A stretch of 64,000 nucleotides of DNA from Streptomyces sp. NBS 14/10 (GCF_002224125.1 NZ_NCSM01000004.1:550130-614129); one strand, 5' to 3'; shown: positions 15,172-24,747, numbered from the stretch's first letter. Translations and numbers: made by a program. The notes: generated by a model from the letters alone, not told the origin.

Positions 15172-17558
15172 TGGCGAGTCAGCCGTTGCCCACCGCCTCC
15201 CCCTCCCTTCCGGGGGAGCCGGTGTCCACCGTCCTGGTGGTGTCAGGCATGACGTGTGCCGCGTGTGTGGGCCGGGTCGAGAGGAAGCTCGGCCGCCTCG
15301 ATGGGGTGAGCGCCACGGTGAACCTCGCCACCGGCCGGGCCAAGGTCTCCCACCCCGCCTCGGTGTCCGTCGCCGACCTCGTGGGGGCGGTCGAGGCCGC
15401 CGGATACCGGGCGCGACCCGCCGAACCCCCGGCCGGTCCGGGCGGGATGCCGGACACCGCGCGGTCGGGCCCGAGCCGGGAGCGGGGCGACGGGCAGCAG
15501 GGGAGTGGCGAGGCGGATGAGCGTCAGGAGCGCGACCGGCTTCTGGTCACCACGCTGCTGGCCGTCCCGGTGCTGGCGCTGTCGATGGTGCCCGCGTGGC
15601 AGTTCCGCAACTGGCAGTGGCTGTGCTTCGTGCTGGCCGCGCCGGTCGCCGTCTGGGGAGCGTGGCCCTTCCACCAGAGGGCGCTGCGCGGGCTGCGTCA
15701 CGGCACGGCGACGATGGACACCCTGGTCTCCCTCGGCGTCGCGGTTTCCTTCGTCTGGTCCTCGTACGCGCTGTTCCTCGGCGGAGCGGGTGTGCCGGGG
15801 ATGACCATGCCGCTGTCGTTGCTGCCTTCCGCGAGTGGCGAAGTGGCCCACGTGTACCTGGAAGTGGTCGTCGGCGTCCCGTTGTTCGTCCTGGCGGGGC
15901 GGCGGCTGGAGGCCAGGGCTCGCCGGGGTACGGGGTCGGCGCTGCGTTCGCTTGCGGAACTCGCCGCGAAGGACGTGGCCGTGCGGCGCGGGGGCGTGGA
16001 GCGCCGCGTACCGGTGGCTGACCTGGCGGTCGGCGATGTGTTCCTGGTCCGGCCGGGGGAACGGGTGGCCACCGACGGTACGGTCGTCGAGGGCGGCTCG
16101 GCCCTGGACCTCTCCCTGGTCACCGGGGAGAGCCACCCGATCGAGGTCGGGCCCGGTGCGCCGGTGATCGGCGGCGCGGTGAACTCCGGCGGCCTGCTGG
16201 AGGTACGGGCTGACGCCGTGGGGTCCGACACCCAACTCGCCCGGATCACCCGGCTGGTGGAGGACGCGCAGACCGGCAAGGCGGCCGTCCAGCGGCTCGC
16301 CGATTCCGTCGCCGCCGTCTTCGTTCCCGCCGTGATGTCCGTCTCCGTGACGGTGCTCGGCTTCTGGCTCGGGGCCGGAGCCGACCCGCAGGCCGCGATC
16401 ACCGCGGCGGTCGCCGTCCTGGTCGTCGCCTGCCCCTGCGCCCTGGGCCTGGCCACCCCCACCGCGCTGCTGGCCGCCACGGGACGGGGCGCGCGGCTCG
16501 GCATCCTGGTCAGCGGGGTTCAGGCGCTGGAACGGCTGAGAAACATCGACACCGTGGTCCTGGACAAGACCGGAACTCTCACCACCGGCCGGATGAGCGT
16601 CATCGCCGTCACGGTGCCCGCCAAAGCGGATGCTGACGCCGACGCGGCCGGGGTGCTGCGCCTGGCGGCCGTGGTCGAGCAAGGGTCCGATCATCCGCTG
16701 GCCCGCGCCATCGTCACCCATGCCCGTGGCCAGGGGGACGGACGCCCGCTGCCCCGGCCGGTCCGTTTCGCCGCCGTCCCCGGCCTGGGGGTGAGCGCCC
16801 TGGTGGACGGCGAGGAGGTGGCCGTGGTCCGGCCCGGGGAGCTGGGCGGGATCCCCGGTGATCTGCGGGAGGCGGTCCGCGCGGCCGAGACCGCGGGCCA
16901 CACCGCGGTACTGGTCCGGGTGGGGGATGTCCCACGAGGGGTCATCTCCGTGGGTGACACCCTGCGCTCCGACGCCTACCGCGCGGTCGAGCACCTGCGC
17001 AGGCTGGGGCTGCGCACCGTACTCGCCTCCGGGGACCGGGAGGCGACCGTACGGGCCGTCGCCGGACAGTTGGGCATCACCGAGGTTCACGCGGGAGCGC
17101 TGCCCGAGGACAAGTCCGCGCTCGTCGCCACGCTCCAGAGCCGCGGCTGCCGGGTGGCGGTCGTCGGCGACGGCGTCAACGACGCCGCCGCGCTGGCCGC
17201 CGCCGACCTGGGCATCGCCATGGCCGGCGGGACCGACGCCGCCATCGGCGCCGCCGACGTCACGCTCGTCCGCGAGGACATCCAGGCCATCCCCGACGCC
17301 GTGCGCCTGGCCCGGCACACCCTGGCCACCATCCGCGCCAACCTCGTATGGGCCTTCGGCTACAACCTCGTCACGCTGCCACTGGCCGCGGTCGGCCGGC
17401 TCAACCCGATGGTCGCGGCCGCGGCCATGTCGGCCAGTTCGCTGTTGGTCGTGGGCAACAGCCTGCGCCTGCGGACCTGGAACCCAGCCCGGCCGCACCG
17501 CCCCGGCCGCCGCTCCTGGCGGGCCCGTACCGCGACCCCATGGGAGAGGACACCGTGA
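15168..17558 (+). CDS. copA: Copper-translocating P1B-type ATPase
   Basis: 796 residues. The N-terminal HMA domain (~18-80) has the metal motif GMTCAAC. It is followed by eight predicted membrane helices, an actuator loop with TGES, the transmembrane metal site CPC (in VVACPCALGLATPTALL), the phosphorylation motif DKTGTLT, HPLA in the nucleotide domain (the Cu/Zn-type HP dipeptide) and GDGVNDAAAL in the hinge. CPC plus HMA indicates Cu(I)/Ag(I) efflux. It starts at ATG 15168, overlapping the small membrane protein by 4 bases, and ends in TGATG shared with the PCuAC gene. A GMTCAAC-type HMA could also indicate Zn/Cd in other contexts, but CPC and the neighbours favour copper. Confidence 0.92.
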   Translation: MMASQPLPTASPSLPGEPVSTVLVVSGMTCAACVGRVERKLGRLDGVSATVNLATGRAKVSHPASVSVADLVGAVEAAGYRARPAEPPAGPGGMPDTARSGPSRERGDGQQGSGEADERQERDRLLVTTLLAVPVLALSMVPAWQFRNWQWLCFVLAAPVAVWGAWPFHQRALRGLRHGTATMDTLVSLGVAVSFVWSSYALFLGGAGVPGMTMPLSLLPSASGEVAHVYLEVVVGVPLFVLAGRRLEARARRGTGSALRSLAELAAKDVAVRRGGVERRVPVADLAVGDVFLVRPGERVATDGTVVEGGSALDLSLVTGESHPIEVGPGAPVIGGAVNSGGLLEVRADAVGSDTQLARITRLVEDAQTGKAAVQRLADSVAAVFVPAVMSVSVTVLGFWLGAGADPQAAITAAVAVLVVACPCALGLATPTALLAATGRGARLGILVSGVQALERLRNIDTVVLDKTGTLTTGRMSVIAVTVPAKADADADAAGVLRLAAVVEQGSDHPLARAIVTHARGQGDGRPLPRPVRFAAVPGLGVSALVDGEEVAVVRPGELGGIPGDLREAVRAAETAGHTAVLVRVGDVPRGVISVGDTLRSDAYRAVEHLRRLGLRTVLASGDREATVRAVAGQLGITEVHAGALPEDKSALVATLQSRGCRVAVVGDGVNDAAALAAADLGIAMAGGTDAAIGAADVTLVREDIQAIPDAVRLARHTLATIRANLVWAFGYNLVTLPLAAVGRLNPMVAAAAMSASSLLVVGNSLRLRTWNPARPHRPGRRSWRARTATPWERTP

Positions 17559-18094
17559 TGGGCCGACCCGCTGACGGCATACGGGTCCCCGCGCCCGGCA
17601 CGGACCGTACCCCTTGGTGGCGTACGCCTTGGTGGCCACTGCGCGCGGCGGCGGTCCCGCTGCTGGCCAGCCTGCTGACCCTCGGCACGCTCGTCGCGTG
17701 GACCACTACGGGCAGGGCGGGCACCCCCGCCGTGCTGAGTGTCCGCGACGGACGCGTCTTCGTACCGCAGAACCCCGAGGCCACGGCGGCCTTCTTCACC
17801 ATCGTCAACAGCGGAGGCAGCGACGACCGGCTGACCGGCGTCACGGCACCGGCCGGAGGGCGCGCCATGCTGAGCCGGCGGATCGTGACCGGCAAGGGCA
17901 TGCACGGCATGCAAATGGTCTCCGCCGTCACCGTGCCGGCGGGCGGGGCCCTCCGGATGACCGCGAACACCGTGGACGTGATGATCAAACCGCCGCCCCG
18001 GATCGCTCCGGGCGACCGGCTCACCTTCACGCTCCACTTCCGCGACAGCCCCCCGATCACCACCCGGGCCCTGGCGGTACGCCCCGGCCGGTGA
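17558..18094 (+). CDS. PCu(A)C-type copper chaperone, membrane-anchored, His ligands replaced
   Basis: 178 residues. Cytoplasmic N-terminus, one membrane helix (~28-50; [19 protein letters not shown]), then an extracellular cupredoxin-like PCuAC domain: [63 protein letters not shown]. Canonical proteins bind Cu(I) with two His and two Met. Here the first His region reads MLSRR and the final HxM reads DVM, so both His appear lost while Met-rich MHGMQM is retained. Similar substitutions are, from memory, seen in actinobacterial variants. ATG 17558 follows GGAGAGGA and overlaps the copA stop. It likely hands copper to or from CopA at the outer face. Confidence 0.75.
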   Translation: MGRPADGIRVPAPGTDRTPWWRTPWWPLRAAAVPLLASLLTLGTLVAWTTTGRAGTPAVLSVRDGRVFVPQNPEATAAFFTIVNSGGSDDRLTGVTAPAGGRAMLSRRIVTGKGMHGMQMVSAVTVPAGGALRMTANTVDVMIKPPPRIAPGDRLTFTLHFRDSPPITTRALAVRPGR

Positions 18095-18109
18095 CCGGGT
18101 GTGGCGGGG

Positions 18110-18665
18110 TCAACGGGCCTGGGCCAGCTGATCGCCGGCTCTGAGCGCGCTGAGGAAGACGGGGTCGGGGCTGGGCATGCCGTCCGCCAGGATGCGTGCC
18201 GAAGTGGAGCTCGGTGGAGGTGAAGTAGGTGTAGGGCGAGTCGTGGAGGTAGAAGCGGCCCACCTCGGGATCGCGGAAGAGAACGGCGCCGCAGCCGTAG
18301 GGCTGGAGCCCGTGCTTGTGCGGATCGACCACGACCGAGTCGCACCGCGCGATGGCCCGCCAGGGCTCGGGCGGCACCCCCTCGGGCCCGTCGTGACCGG
18401 CCAGCAGCGTGAAGAAGCCGCCGTACGCGGCGTCGATGTGGATCCGGACGCCGTAGCGCTCGGCCAGGGGCAGGGCCTCGTGGACGGGCAGGGCCTCGTG
18501 GACGGGGTCGACTGCGCCCAGTCCGGTGGTGCGGGTCGTGAGGACGACGGTGCCCACCTCCCCGGTGCGGAGTACGTCCTCCAGCGCGTCGAGGTCCCCC
18601 CCCGCTTGATCGACCGCATGGTCGCGCGGACACCCGGTGAGAACAGCCCAGGTAACCTCTATCAC
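18110..18665 (-). pseudogene. PLP-dependent group II decarboxylase remnant
   Basis: A middle fragment of a pyridoxal-phosphate decarboxylase. [14 protein letters not shown] gives the cofactor-contacting Asp, [23 protein letters not shown] the Schiff-base Lys, and [12 protein letters not shown] follows. The N-terminal ~150 residues are absent. At the 3' end the frame breaks after HFGTHP and resumes as [14 protein letters not shown], and the large C-terminal domain is gone. An 18-bp tandem duplication adds VHEALP twice. It borders the RavA operon on the opposite strand, 57 bp from that start. Confidence 0.8.
18468..18503. repeat. Exact 18-bp tandem duplication in the decarboxylase remnant
   Basis: GGGCAGGGCCTCGTGGAC occurs twice without a gap (18468-18485, 18486-18503), duplicating six codons. 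It is consistent with relaxed selection on a dead gene. Confidence 0.85.
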
Positions 18666-18722
18666 CCTCAGCTCAGGGCCGACTCGTCAGCCCAACGGGC
18701 GTGAGAGGGCGAGGAGTTGAGT

Positions 18723-19949
18723 GTGGGCACACAGGACGCGCAGGACATACAGGACACGCAGGACGCGCAGGACACGGCCAAGAGGCTGCGGGCGATCAGC
18801 GACGAGCTGTCGGACCGTTTCTACGAGCGGGCTGACGTGGTGCGGACGCTGGTGGTGACGCTGCTGGCCGGGCAGCACTCGCTGGTGCTCGGCCCGCCCG
18901 GAACGGCGAAGTCCGAGATGGCCCGGGAACTCACGGGCAGGGTCGAGGGCGCGGCCTACTGGGAGATCCTTCTGTCGAAGTTCACCGCGCCGACGAGGAT
19001 GTTCGGTCCCATCGACGTCGCCGCGCTGGCCCGGGGTGAGTACCGCCAGGTCTACGACGGCCGCGCCACGACCGCGCATGTCGCGTTCATCGACGAGATC
19101 TTCAAATGCTCCACGGCGGCGCTGAACGAGACGTTGGGCTACCTCAACGAGCGGATCTACCACCCCGAGAGCGGCGGCGAGCCGATCCGCTGCCCCCTGA
19201 TCGGGGCCATCACGGCGAGCAACGAACTGCCCGGCGAGGAGGACGCGGCCGCGATCTACGACCGGCTGCTGGTACGGATCGAGGTCGGGTACCTGGAAGA
19301 CCCCTCGAACTTCGCCGCGCTGGTCCGCTCCGCGGTCAGCCGCCCGGCGGCACCGACACGGACCACGGTCGAGCTTGCCGCGTTGCAGCACGCCGTGACC
19401 GAAGCCGTCCCGGCCGTGGACGTCCCCGATGTGATCGTGGACGCGGTGTGTACGCTGCGGGCGGCCCTGCGCCGCAAGGAACTCGTCGCTTCCGACCGCC
19501 GCTGGCGGCAGGCGGTGGGCCTGCTCCAGGCGTCCGCGTACCTCGACGGGCGCCCGGCGGTCGCCGAGACCGACCTGTCGGTGCTGACTCATGTGCTGTG
19601 GGACTCGCCCGCCGAACGCCCGACCGTCGAGCGCGAGGTGCTGCAACTCGTCAACCCCGACGCCGGGGAGGCGCTCGACCTGGCCGACGCCATCGAGGAA
19701 CTGGAGGCCCAACTCGACGCCATGGCCGGACAGTCCCGCGAGGCGCTGAGCGAATGGGTCATCAAGAAGGCCCACAACAAGCTGGCCATGGCGGGGAAGC
19801 GGCTGGAGAAGCTGCGCGAGGAGGCGGTGAGCGCCGGACGCTCCACCGCCGCCATCGACCGAGTCACCGGCCGCCGGCGCGCCGTCCGCGCCCGCGTTCT
19901 CACCGAGGCCCTCGGCGTGGACGCGAGCATGGTGCAGGCCCAGCTCTGA
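18723..19949 (+). CDS. MoxR/RavA-family AAA+ ATPase
   Basis: 408 residues. AAA+ core: Walker A GPPGTAKSEMA (~residues 58-68), the RavA-type SKFTAPTRMFGPIDVAAL loop, Walker B VAFIDEIF, sensor 1 GAITASNELP. The C-terminal part is helical, as in RavA LARA-linker regions (LSEWVIKKAHNKLAMAGKRLEKLREEA). MoxR ATPases act with VWA proteins as metal- or maturation-chaperones; the VWA partner follows 19 bp downstream. GTG 18723 is preferred over TTG 18717 because GAGGAG ends directly at the TTG. The N-terminus carries five 9-bp CAGGAC-type units (18732-18776), giving a QD-rich leader of doubtful importance. Confidence 0.86.
   Translation: MGTQDAQDIQDTQDAQDTAKRLRAISDELSDRFYERADVVRTLVVTLLAGQHSLVLGPPGTAKSEMARELTGRVEGAAYWEILLSKFTAPTRMFGPIDVAALARGEYRQVYDGRATTAHVAFIDEIFKCSTAALNETLGYLNERIYHPESGGEPIRCPLIGAITASNELPGEEDAAAIYDRLLVRIEVGYLEDPSNFAALVRSAVSRPAAPTRTTVELAALQHAVTEAVPAVDVPDVIVDAVCTLRAALRRKELVASDRRWRQAVGLLQASAYLDGRPAVAETDLSVLTHVLWDSPAERPTVEREVLQLVNPDAGEALDLADAIEELEAQLDAMAGQSREALSEWVIKKAHNKLAMAGKRLEKLREEAVSAGRSTAAIDRVTGRRRAVRARVLTEALGVDASMVQAQL
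18732..18776. repeat. Five 9-bp CAGGACnnn tandem units at the start of the RavA-like gene
   Basis: CAGGACGCG, CAGGACATA, CAGGACACG, CAGGACGCG, CAGGACACG in direct succession. They encode a QDA/QDI/QDT-rich N-terminal leader not needed for the AAA+ fold. Confidence 0.8.
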
Positions 19950-19968
19950 ACACCGGCGGGACAGGACC

Positions 19969-21615
19969 ATGGACAGGACACCGAGCACGCGGGGCGAGTC
20001 GGCGAGCCGGGCCGGCAAGTGGCCGGGCCCGCCCGCCGCCGCTTCCGAGCGGCACACCGCGGCCGTGGTCGCGGACCGGTTCGACCAGATCACATGGCGC
20101 GACACCTACGAGCAGTCGGCCGGCCTGCGCGAACTGGCCGAGGAGTTGAACGAGCGATACGACTGCGCCACCGACCTCCTGACCGACGTGTTCCTGGCCG
20201 CCTACAAGGTCAGCGCGCGGGTGCGCGAGCGCGCGACGATGGACCCCTCCAGACTGGTCAACCACCAGGTCATCACCGCGCTCAGGGAGTCACCGGAGTT
20301 CGCCGAGCTGCGCCGGGAGACGGCCGGCGACCCCTACGCCGCCGCCATGGCCGTACTCGCCCAGGCCGCCGCGCTGCGCGGAATGCTGGACCGCTCCCGG
20401 CAGGCCCAGGAACAGGCCGAGCGGGCGAAGGCGTCCCAGCAGGACGCCGAAGACGCGGCGACCGCCGTGAACGAGGCGCTTCAGCAGGCCGCCGACGAGG
20501 CGGGACGGTCCGACGGGGCGGGTCGGCCCGGCGGGGCCGGCAGCGTGCCCGCCCCGGCCGTCGACGCCGTACAACAGGCCATGGAGGCCGCCCAGGCTGC
20601 CGCGTCCGCTGCGCGCCGGGCCGCCCAGGACGCCGCGCAGGCTCTCGCGGCGGCGGCCCCCGGTATGCGTGCCGCCGCGCGGAAGGCGGTGGCGAAGGCC
20701 GCCGAGGCCGTACGGGAGGAGGCCGCGCTGATGCGGGCCTGGGGCGTCGGCCCCGGCGAGCTGGAGCGGATGCCGTTCGACCAGCGCGCCCGGCTCGCCG
20801 AGCGGCTGCGCACCGGCCGTCTCGCACAGTGGGCCGAGCTGATCGGTCGCTTCCGGCAGATGGCCGGCGGTGAGCGCGCCCGTAAGGTGGAGAACGCCCC
20901 CGGGGAGCTCGTCGGCGTCACGCTCGGCAATGACCTCTCCCGTGTCATCCCCTCCGAGCTGGCCAACCTCGGCCTGCCTGAACTGCGCGCGGTGTTCGCC
21001 GTGCGCTATGCCGCCGGGGAGCTGATGCTCTACGACAGCCAGGGGGAACAGACCACCGGCCAGGGCGCCGTCATCGCGTGCGTGGACACCTCGCACTCCA
21101 TGTACGAGGCAGGGCCCGGCGGAGTCACCCGGGAGGCGTGGGCCAAGGCGTGCGCCCTGGCGCTGCTGGATCAGGCCCGCCACGCGGGGCGTGACTTCGT
21201 CGGCATCCTGTTCTCCGCCGCCGACAAGATCCAGGTCTTCCGCTTTCCGGCGGGCCGGCCCGCCGGCATCGACCGGATCCTCGACTTCGCGGAGACCTTC
21301 CTCGGCGGCGGCACCAGCTACCAGGCGCCGTTGACAGCGGCCGGCGCACTGCTGGAGGAGGAGTTCAACGACACCGCTCGTACGCGCGGCGACATCGTGA
21401 TGATCACCGACGACGAATGCGGTGTCACGGAGGAATGGATGCGCGGCTGGAACGACGCCAAGCACCGGTTGGGCTTCCGGGTCTTCGGCGTGGCCATCGG
21501 CGCCCCGCGCACCGCCGAAGCCGGCTCGGTCCTGGAGGCCCTGTGCGACAACCTCCGCTCCATCGAGGACCTCACCGATGTCCACGCCGCCGCCGACCTC
21601 TTCCGCGTGATCTGA
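19969..21615 (+). CDS. VWA-domain protein (ViaA/CoxE-like), partner of the MoxR ATPase
   Basis: 548 residues. The N-terminal helical half (~50-330) includes a long Ala/Gln-rich coiled-coil (LAQAAALRGMLDRSRQAQEQAE through AARRAAQDAAQALAAA). The C-terminal VWA domain has the MIDAS sequence ACVDTSHSM (DxSxS-like, here DTSHS), then DFVGILFSAADKIQ and GDIVMITDDECGV. ViaA-type proteins work with RavA ATPases; known roles include insertion of metals into oxidoreductases and aminoglycoside sensitisation in E. coli. ATG 19969 follows AGGACC; the gap to the ATPase is 19 bp, so they form an operon. The coiled-coil is longer than in ViaA. Confidence 0.82.
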   Translation: MDRTPSTRGESASRAGKWPGPPAAASERHTAAVVADRFDQITWRDTYEQSAGLRELAEELNERYDCATDLLTDVFLAAYKVSARVRERATMDPSRLVNHQVITALRESPEFAELRRETAGDPYAAAMAVLAQAAALRGMLDRSRQAQEQAERAKASQQDAEDAATAVNEALQQAADEAGRSDGAGRPGGAGSVPAPAVDAVQQAMEAAQAAASAARRAAQDAAQALAAAAPGMRAAARKAVAKAAEAVREEAALMRAWGVGPGELERMPFDQRARLAERLRTGRLAQWAELIGRFRQMAGGERARKVENAPGELVGVTLGNDLSRVIPSELANLGLPELRAVFAVRYAAGELMLYDSQGEQTTGQGAVIACVDTSHSMYEAGPGGVTREAWAKACALALLDQARHAGRDFVGILFSAADKIQVFRFPAGRPAGIDRILDFAETFLGGGTSYQAPLTAAGALLEEEFNDTARTRGDIVMITDDECGVTEEWMRGWNDAKHRLGFRVFGVAIGAPRTAEAGSVLEALCDNLRSIEDLTDVHAAADLFRVI

Positions 21616-21747
21616 GGACACCGCGTGGAATCCGAGTCGCGGCGGACGGCTGGTCGGGAAAACCGGTCGACAGACGAGTCCGCGGGGCGCTGTGATAGCT
21701 CCGACTGCCCGCCGCCGTATGGAGCGGGCCCACCGCAGGAGTTGCTC

Positions 21748-22647
21748 TTGGCAATCGGGAGAACCGCGGACCCGCGCCCCGCGATCGATGCCGCTCTGGC
21801 CAGACGCCTGGTCGATACGCAGTTCCCGCAGTGGGCCGAGCTGCCTCTCGAACTACTCGATCCGGCCGGTTCGGACCATGTGATCTACCGGCTGGGGGAG
21901 GACCTGTCCGTCCGGCTGCCCCGCCATGCGGGAGCCATCGGGCAGGCCATGAAGGAGTTCGAGTGGCTTCCCAGGCTGGCCCCGCACCTGCCCTTGGCCA
22001 TCCCGGCACCGGTGGGGGTGGGTGAGCCCGACTTCGACTATCCATGGCCCTGGGCGGTGTCCCGCTGGCTGGACGGCGAGGTGGCGACTGCCGAGGCCCT
22101 GGCCGACTCGTCCCCGGCCGCCGTCCAACTGGCGGAATTCCTCACCGCCCTTCAGGAATTCGTGCCCGAGGACTTCCCGCTCGAGAACGCCCGCGAAGAC
22201 CTCACCGGTCGGCCGCTGGCCGACCGGGATCGCGCGACGCGGGCCGCTATCGCGGAGGTCGACGGTACGTTCGACACCGCGGCCATGACCGCGCTGTGGG
22301 ACGCTGCGCTGAACGCCCCCGGCTGGGATCGCCCTCCGGTCTGGTTCCACGGCGACTTCCACACCGGCAACCTGCTGACCGTCGACGGCCGCCTCAGCGC
22401 GGTCATCGACTTCGGCGGGCTCGGCATCGGCGACCCGGCCTGTGACCTGACCATCGCCTTCACCCTGATGTCTGCCGGGAGCCGGGCAGCCTTCCGTACC
22501 GCGCTCGGCGTCGACGACGCCACTTGGACCCGGGGCCGCGGCTGGGCCCTGGCCACCGGCCTGAACGCCTACACCTCCTACGCCGCCGTCAACCCGCGCG
22601 TCGCCGCGCAGACCACCCGCCAGATCACCGAGGCTCTGATCGGCTGA
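21748..22647 (+). CDS. Aminoglycoside phosphotransferase (APH) family kinase
   Basis: 299 residues with the APH/choline-kinase fold. N-lobe: YRLGEDLSVRLPRH carries the ATP-binding Lys/Arg region. The C-lobe has the Brenner motif VWFHGDFHTGNLL (catalytic Asp, Asn) and VIDFGGLGIGDPACDL (metal-binding Asp). SRWLDGEVA is typical of the hydroxyurea/aminoglycoside-kinase-like subgroup common in Streptomyces. TTG 21748 is chosen: CAGGAG sits 6 bases upstream, and the frame before it is not protein-like. The substrate may be an aminoglycoside, macrolide or a metabolite alcohol; resistance cannot be inferred from the sequence. Confidence 0.82.
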   Translation: MAIGRTADPRPAIDAALARRLVDTQFPQWAELPLELLDPAGSDHVIYRLGEDLSVRLPRHAGAIGQAMKEFEWLPRLAPHLPLAIPAPVGVGEPDFDYPWPWAVSRWLDGEVATAEALADSSPAAVQLAEFLTALQEFVPEDFPLENAREDLTGRPLADRDRATRAAIAEVDGTFDTAAMTALWDAALNAPGWDRPPVWFHGDFHTGNLLTVDGRLSAVIDFGGLGIGDPACDLTIAFTLMSAGSRAAFRTALGVDDATWTRGRGWALATGLNAYTSYAAVNPRVAAQTTRQITEALIG

Positions 22648-23127
22648 TCAATCGATTTCGGGAGTGGCGCTCGAGGCCCTACTGCTCGGCACGCCGCTCG
22701 GCGCCACCGTCGCCGAGCGGCGTCAACGTCCGTAGACCGCTGGTCGTCGCTTCCTGGACGCTGACCCGCTGAGCCGGGCGCCTGACGTTCTCAGGCTCGG
22801 GGATCAGCAGGTCGCTGATCATCGACACTTCCCTGCGCGTGAAATCAGGGTCTCCGTCACGCAGGGTGCAGCCGTGGGCCGCAGCGTCGTCGACCGTATG
22901 CGGGGACGGCCGGTGCCGTGAAATTCCCTGCCCCGCGGCGGACACGTCTCGAGCCCCGGCGGAGTCGCCCTCGCGCGGCGGGGGAGCGCCTCCCGCGGTG
23001 CGCCGACGGCCTTGCCGGCAGCGCCCGGCCTTCCAGGCCAGGGGCGGTTAGGGGGTTCCACGACGACGTCGGGCCTCCTTACGGTCCGGATGCCCGCTCT
23101 CCTCGTTCTCGCCTCCCAGGGAGTGTT
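22648..23127. other. 480-bp stretch between the kinase gene and the PKS remnant
   Basis: No well-supported gene. The only candidate is the doubtful 47-codon minus-strand frame listed separately. The stretch is probably a junction between unrelated segments, since the PKS that follows has no local regulators. Confidence 0.5.
22679..22822 (-). CDS. Doubtful 47-residue open frame
   Basis: ATG 22822 is preceded by GGAAG at a plausible distance. The peptide starts MISDLLIPEPENVRRPAQ and ends in an Arg/Glu-rich tail; it has no signal peptide, Cys or recognised motif. It could be a small orphan gene, a piece of an eroded one, or chance in high-GC DNA. Confidence 0.2.
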   Translation of the reverse strand: MISDLLIPEPENVRRPAQRVSVQEATTSGLRTLTPLGDGGAERRAEQ

Positions 23128-24284
23128 ATGACCGGCGGACATCCCTGCAGGCCGGAAGGCGAGCCGATCGCCATCGTGGGGTACGCGTGTCGGCTGCCGA
23201 ACGCGCCCGATCCCGAGGGTTTTTGGCGACTGCTCCGAAACGGCGAGGACGCCGTCGCGTGGCTGCCGCGCGATCGCCGGACCCTCATCCCGGGGCCCGG
23301 CACCCGGGGCACAGCGGCCGAGGGCCCCCGACGGGGAGCCTTCCTCCACCGCATCGACCACTTCGACGCGTCCTTCACCAACGGTGCCTGGCGCTCGAGC
23401 TGAGCTGGGAGGCGCTGGAAGACGCCGGAGTGGTGATCGACCGCGTCGAGAACGGCGAGACAGGGGTCTTCCTCAGCGCGGTGCGCGACGATCGCGCCGC
23501 CGTACCGCGCGCGGGGCGTGGAGCAGCCTGCCAGGACGGATCGGCACACCATCGCCGACGCGGTCTCCTCCTTCCTCGGCACCACCGGCCCGAGCCTCAC
23601 GGTCGACGCCGCCCAGGTGTCCGCGCTCGCCGCCGTCCACGCCGCCGCCGAGAGTCTGCGTCGGCGGGAGTGTGCGGTCGCTCTCGCCGGTGGCGTGCGC
23701 CTGCGCTTCGGGTGGGCTGAAGACCGGCCCGATCGGGTGGCGGCGGAAACGCCGGTCCTCGGCGAGGGTGGCTGTCTGTTCGCCTTGAAAAGGCTCTCCC
23801 GGGCCCTCGCCGACGGCGACCGGGTCCGGTGTGTGATCCTGGGAGGCGCGGTCCGCGACGGCCACGGCGCGGAACCGGCCGGCCCGCAAGTCATCGCACA
23901 GGCCCAGGTGTTGCGCGTGCGTGTGCGCGAGCCGATGTCTCGCCCGGCCGAGTCTCCTATCTCACGGTTGACGGCGCGGACGCCTCTGCCGACGACGGCA
24001 TCGGGGCGGCCACGCGCGCGCTGCTCCGCTCCGGCAGGACACGCGGCTCCGAGGTGGCGGCGGATGGGGCTGACACCGGTTTCGGCCGACTGGGCAGCGT
24101 CGCGGGGGTGGCGGGACTCCTCAAGAGTGTGCTGGCGATCGAACACCGATGCCTGCCGCCCGCCCCCGGTGATACGCGCCGCTTGCCGCGCCCGTGGCCC
24201 GGAACGGACGGCCCGCTGGTGGCCGGTGTGCTGGCGTCCGGGACTGATGGCACGCACTGCCACCTCGTGCTCGGCGAAGCCCCG

Positions 24285-24356
24285 TCGGCCACCCGCGGCA
24301 CGGCTTCGGCCACTCGCGGCACGCCCTCGGCCCTGTCGGCCACTTGCGGCACACCA
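24285..24356. repeat. Three 21-bp repeats in the PKS KS-AT linker
   Basis: TCGGCCACCCGCGGCACGGCT-like units at 24285-24305, 24306-24326 and 24336-24356, encoding SATRGT-type repeats in the Pro/Ala linker before the AT domain. Confidence 0.7.
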
Positions 24357-24669
24357 TCCGCCCCGGCCCGGACCCGGCGGGCGGCAGGGCACGGCGGCGT
24401 GCGGGCGGCCACGGTCGTCCCCTGGGTGGTGTCCGGCCGGACCCCCGCCGTGCTGCGGGCACAGGCGCGGCGGCTCCTCGACCATGTGGCGGGGCGCCCA
24501 CAGCCGGCGCCGGAGGACATCGGGTACTCGCTGGCGACCACCCGGTCGTGCTTCGAGCACCGGGCGGTGGTCCTGGGCGCCGGTGCGGAAGACCTCATGG
24601 ACGGCCTGGAGGCCGTGGCCGCCGGGCGGGACGACCCGCGCCTCGCCCTGGGCCGGACGGTCCGCAATG

Positions 24670-24747
24670 CGGCAGTCCCCAAGACGGCGGTTCCCAAGAC
24701 GACGGCCCCCAATGCGACAGTCCCCAAGACGGCGGTTCCCAAGACCC
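24670..24747. repeat. 15-bp linker repeats (AVPKT) just before the AT domain
   Basis: GCGGTTCCCAAGACG-like units repeat across the segment and encode [15 protein letters not shown] runs immediately ahead of FVFPGQG. This is a flexible spacer that has expanded by slippage. Confidence 0.7.

Noticed and set aside
18717..18719. TTG start for the RavA-like gene
   Set aside because: It directly abuts GAGGAG; GTG 18723 has normal 6-base spacing.
24285..24747. Tandem repeats considered as a CRISPR-like array
   Set aside because: Units are in frame, encode a PKS linker, and have no unique spacers.
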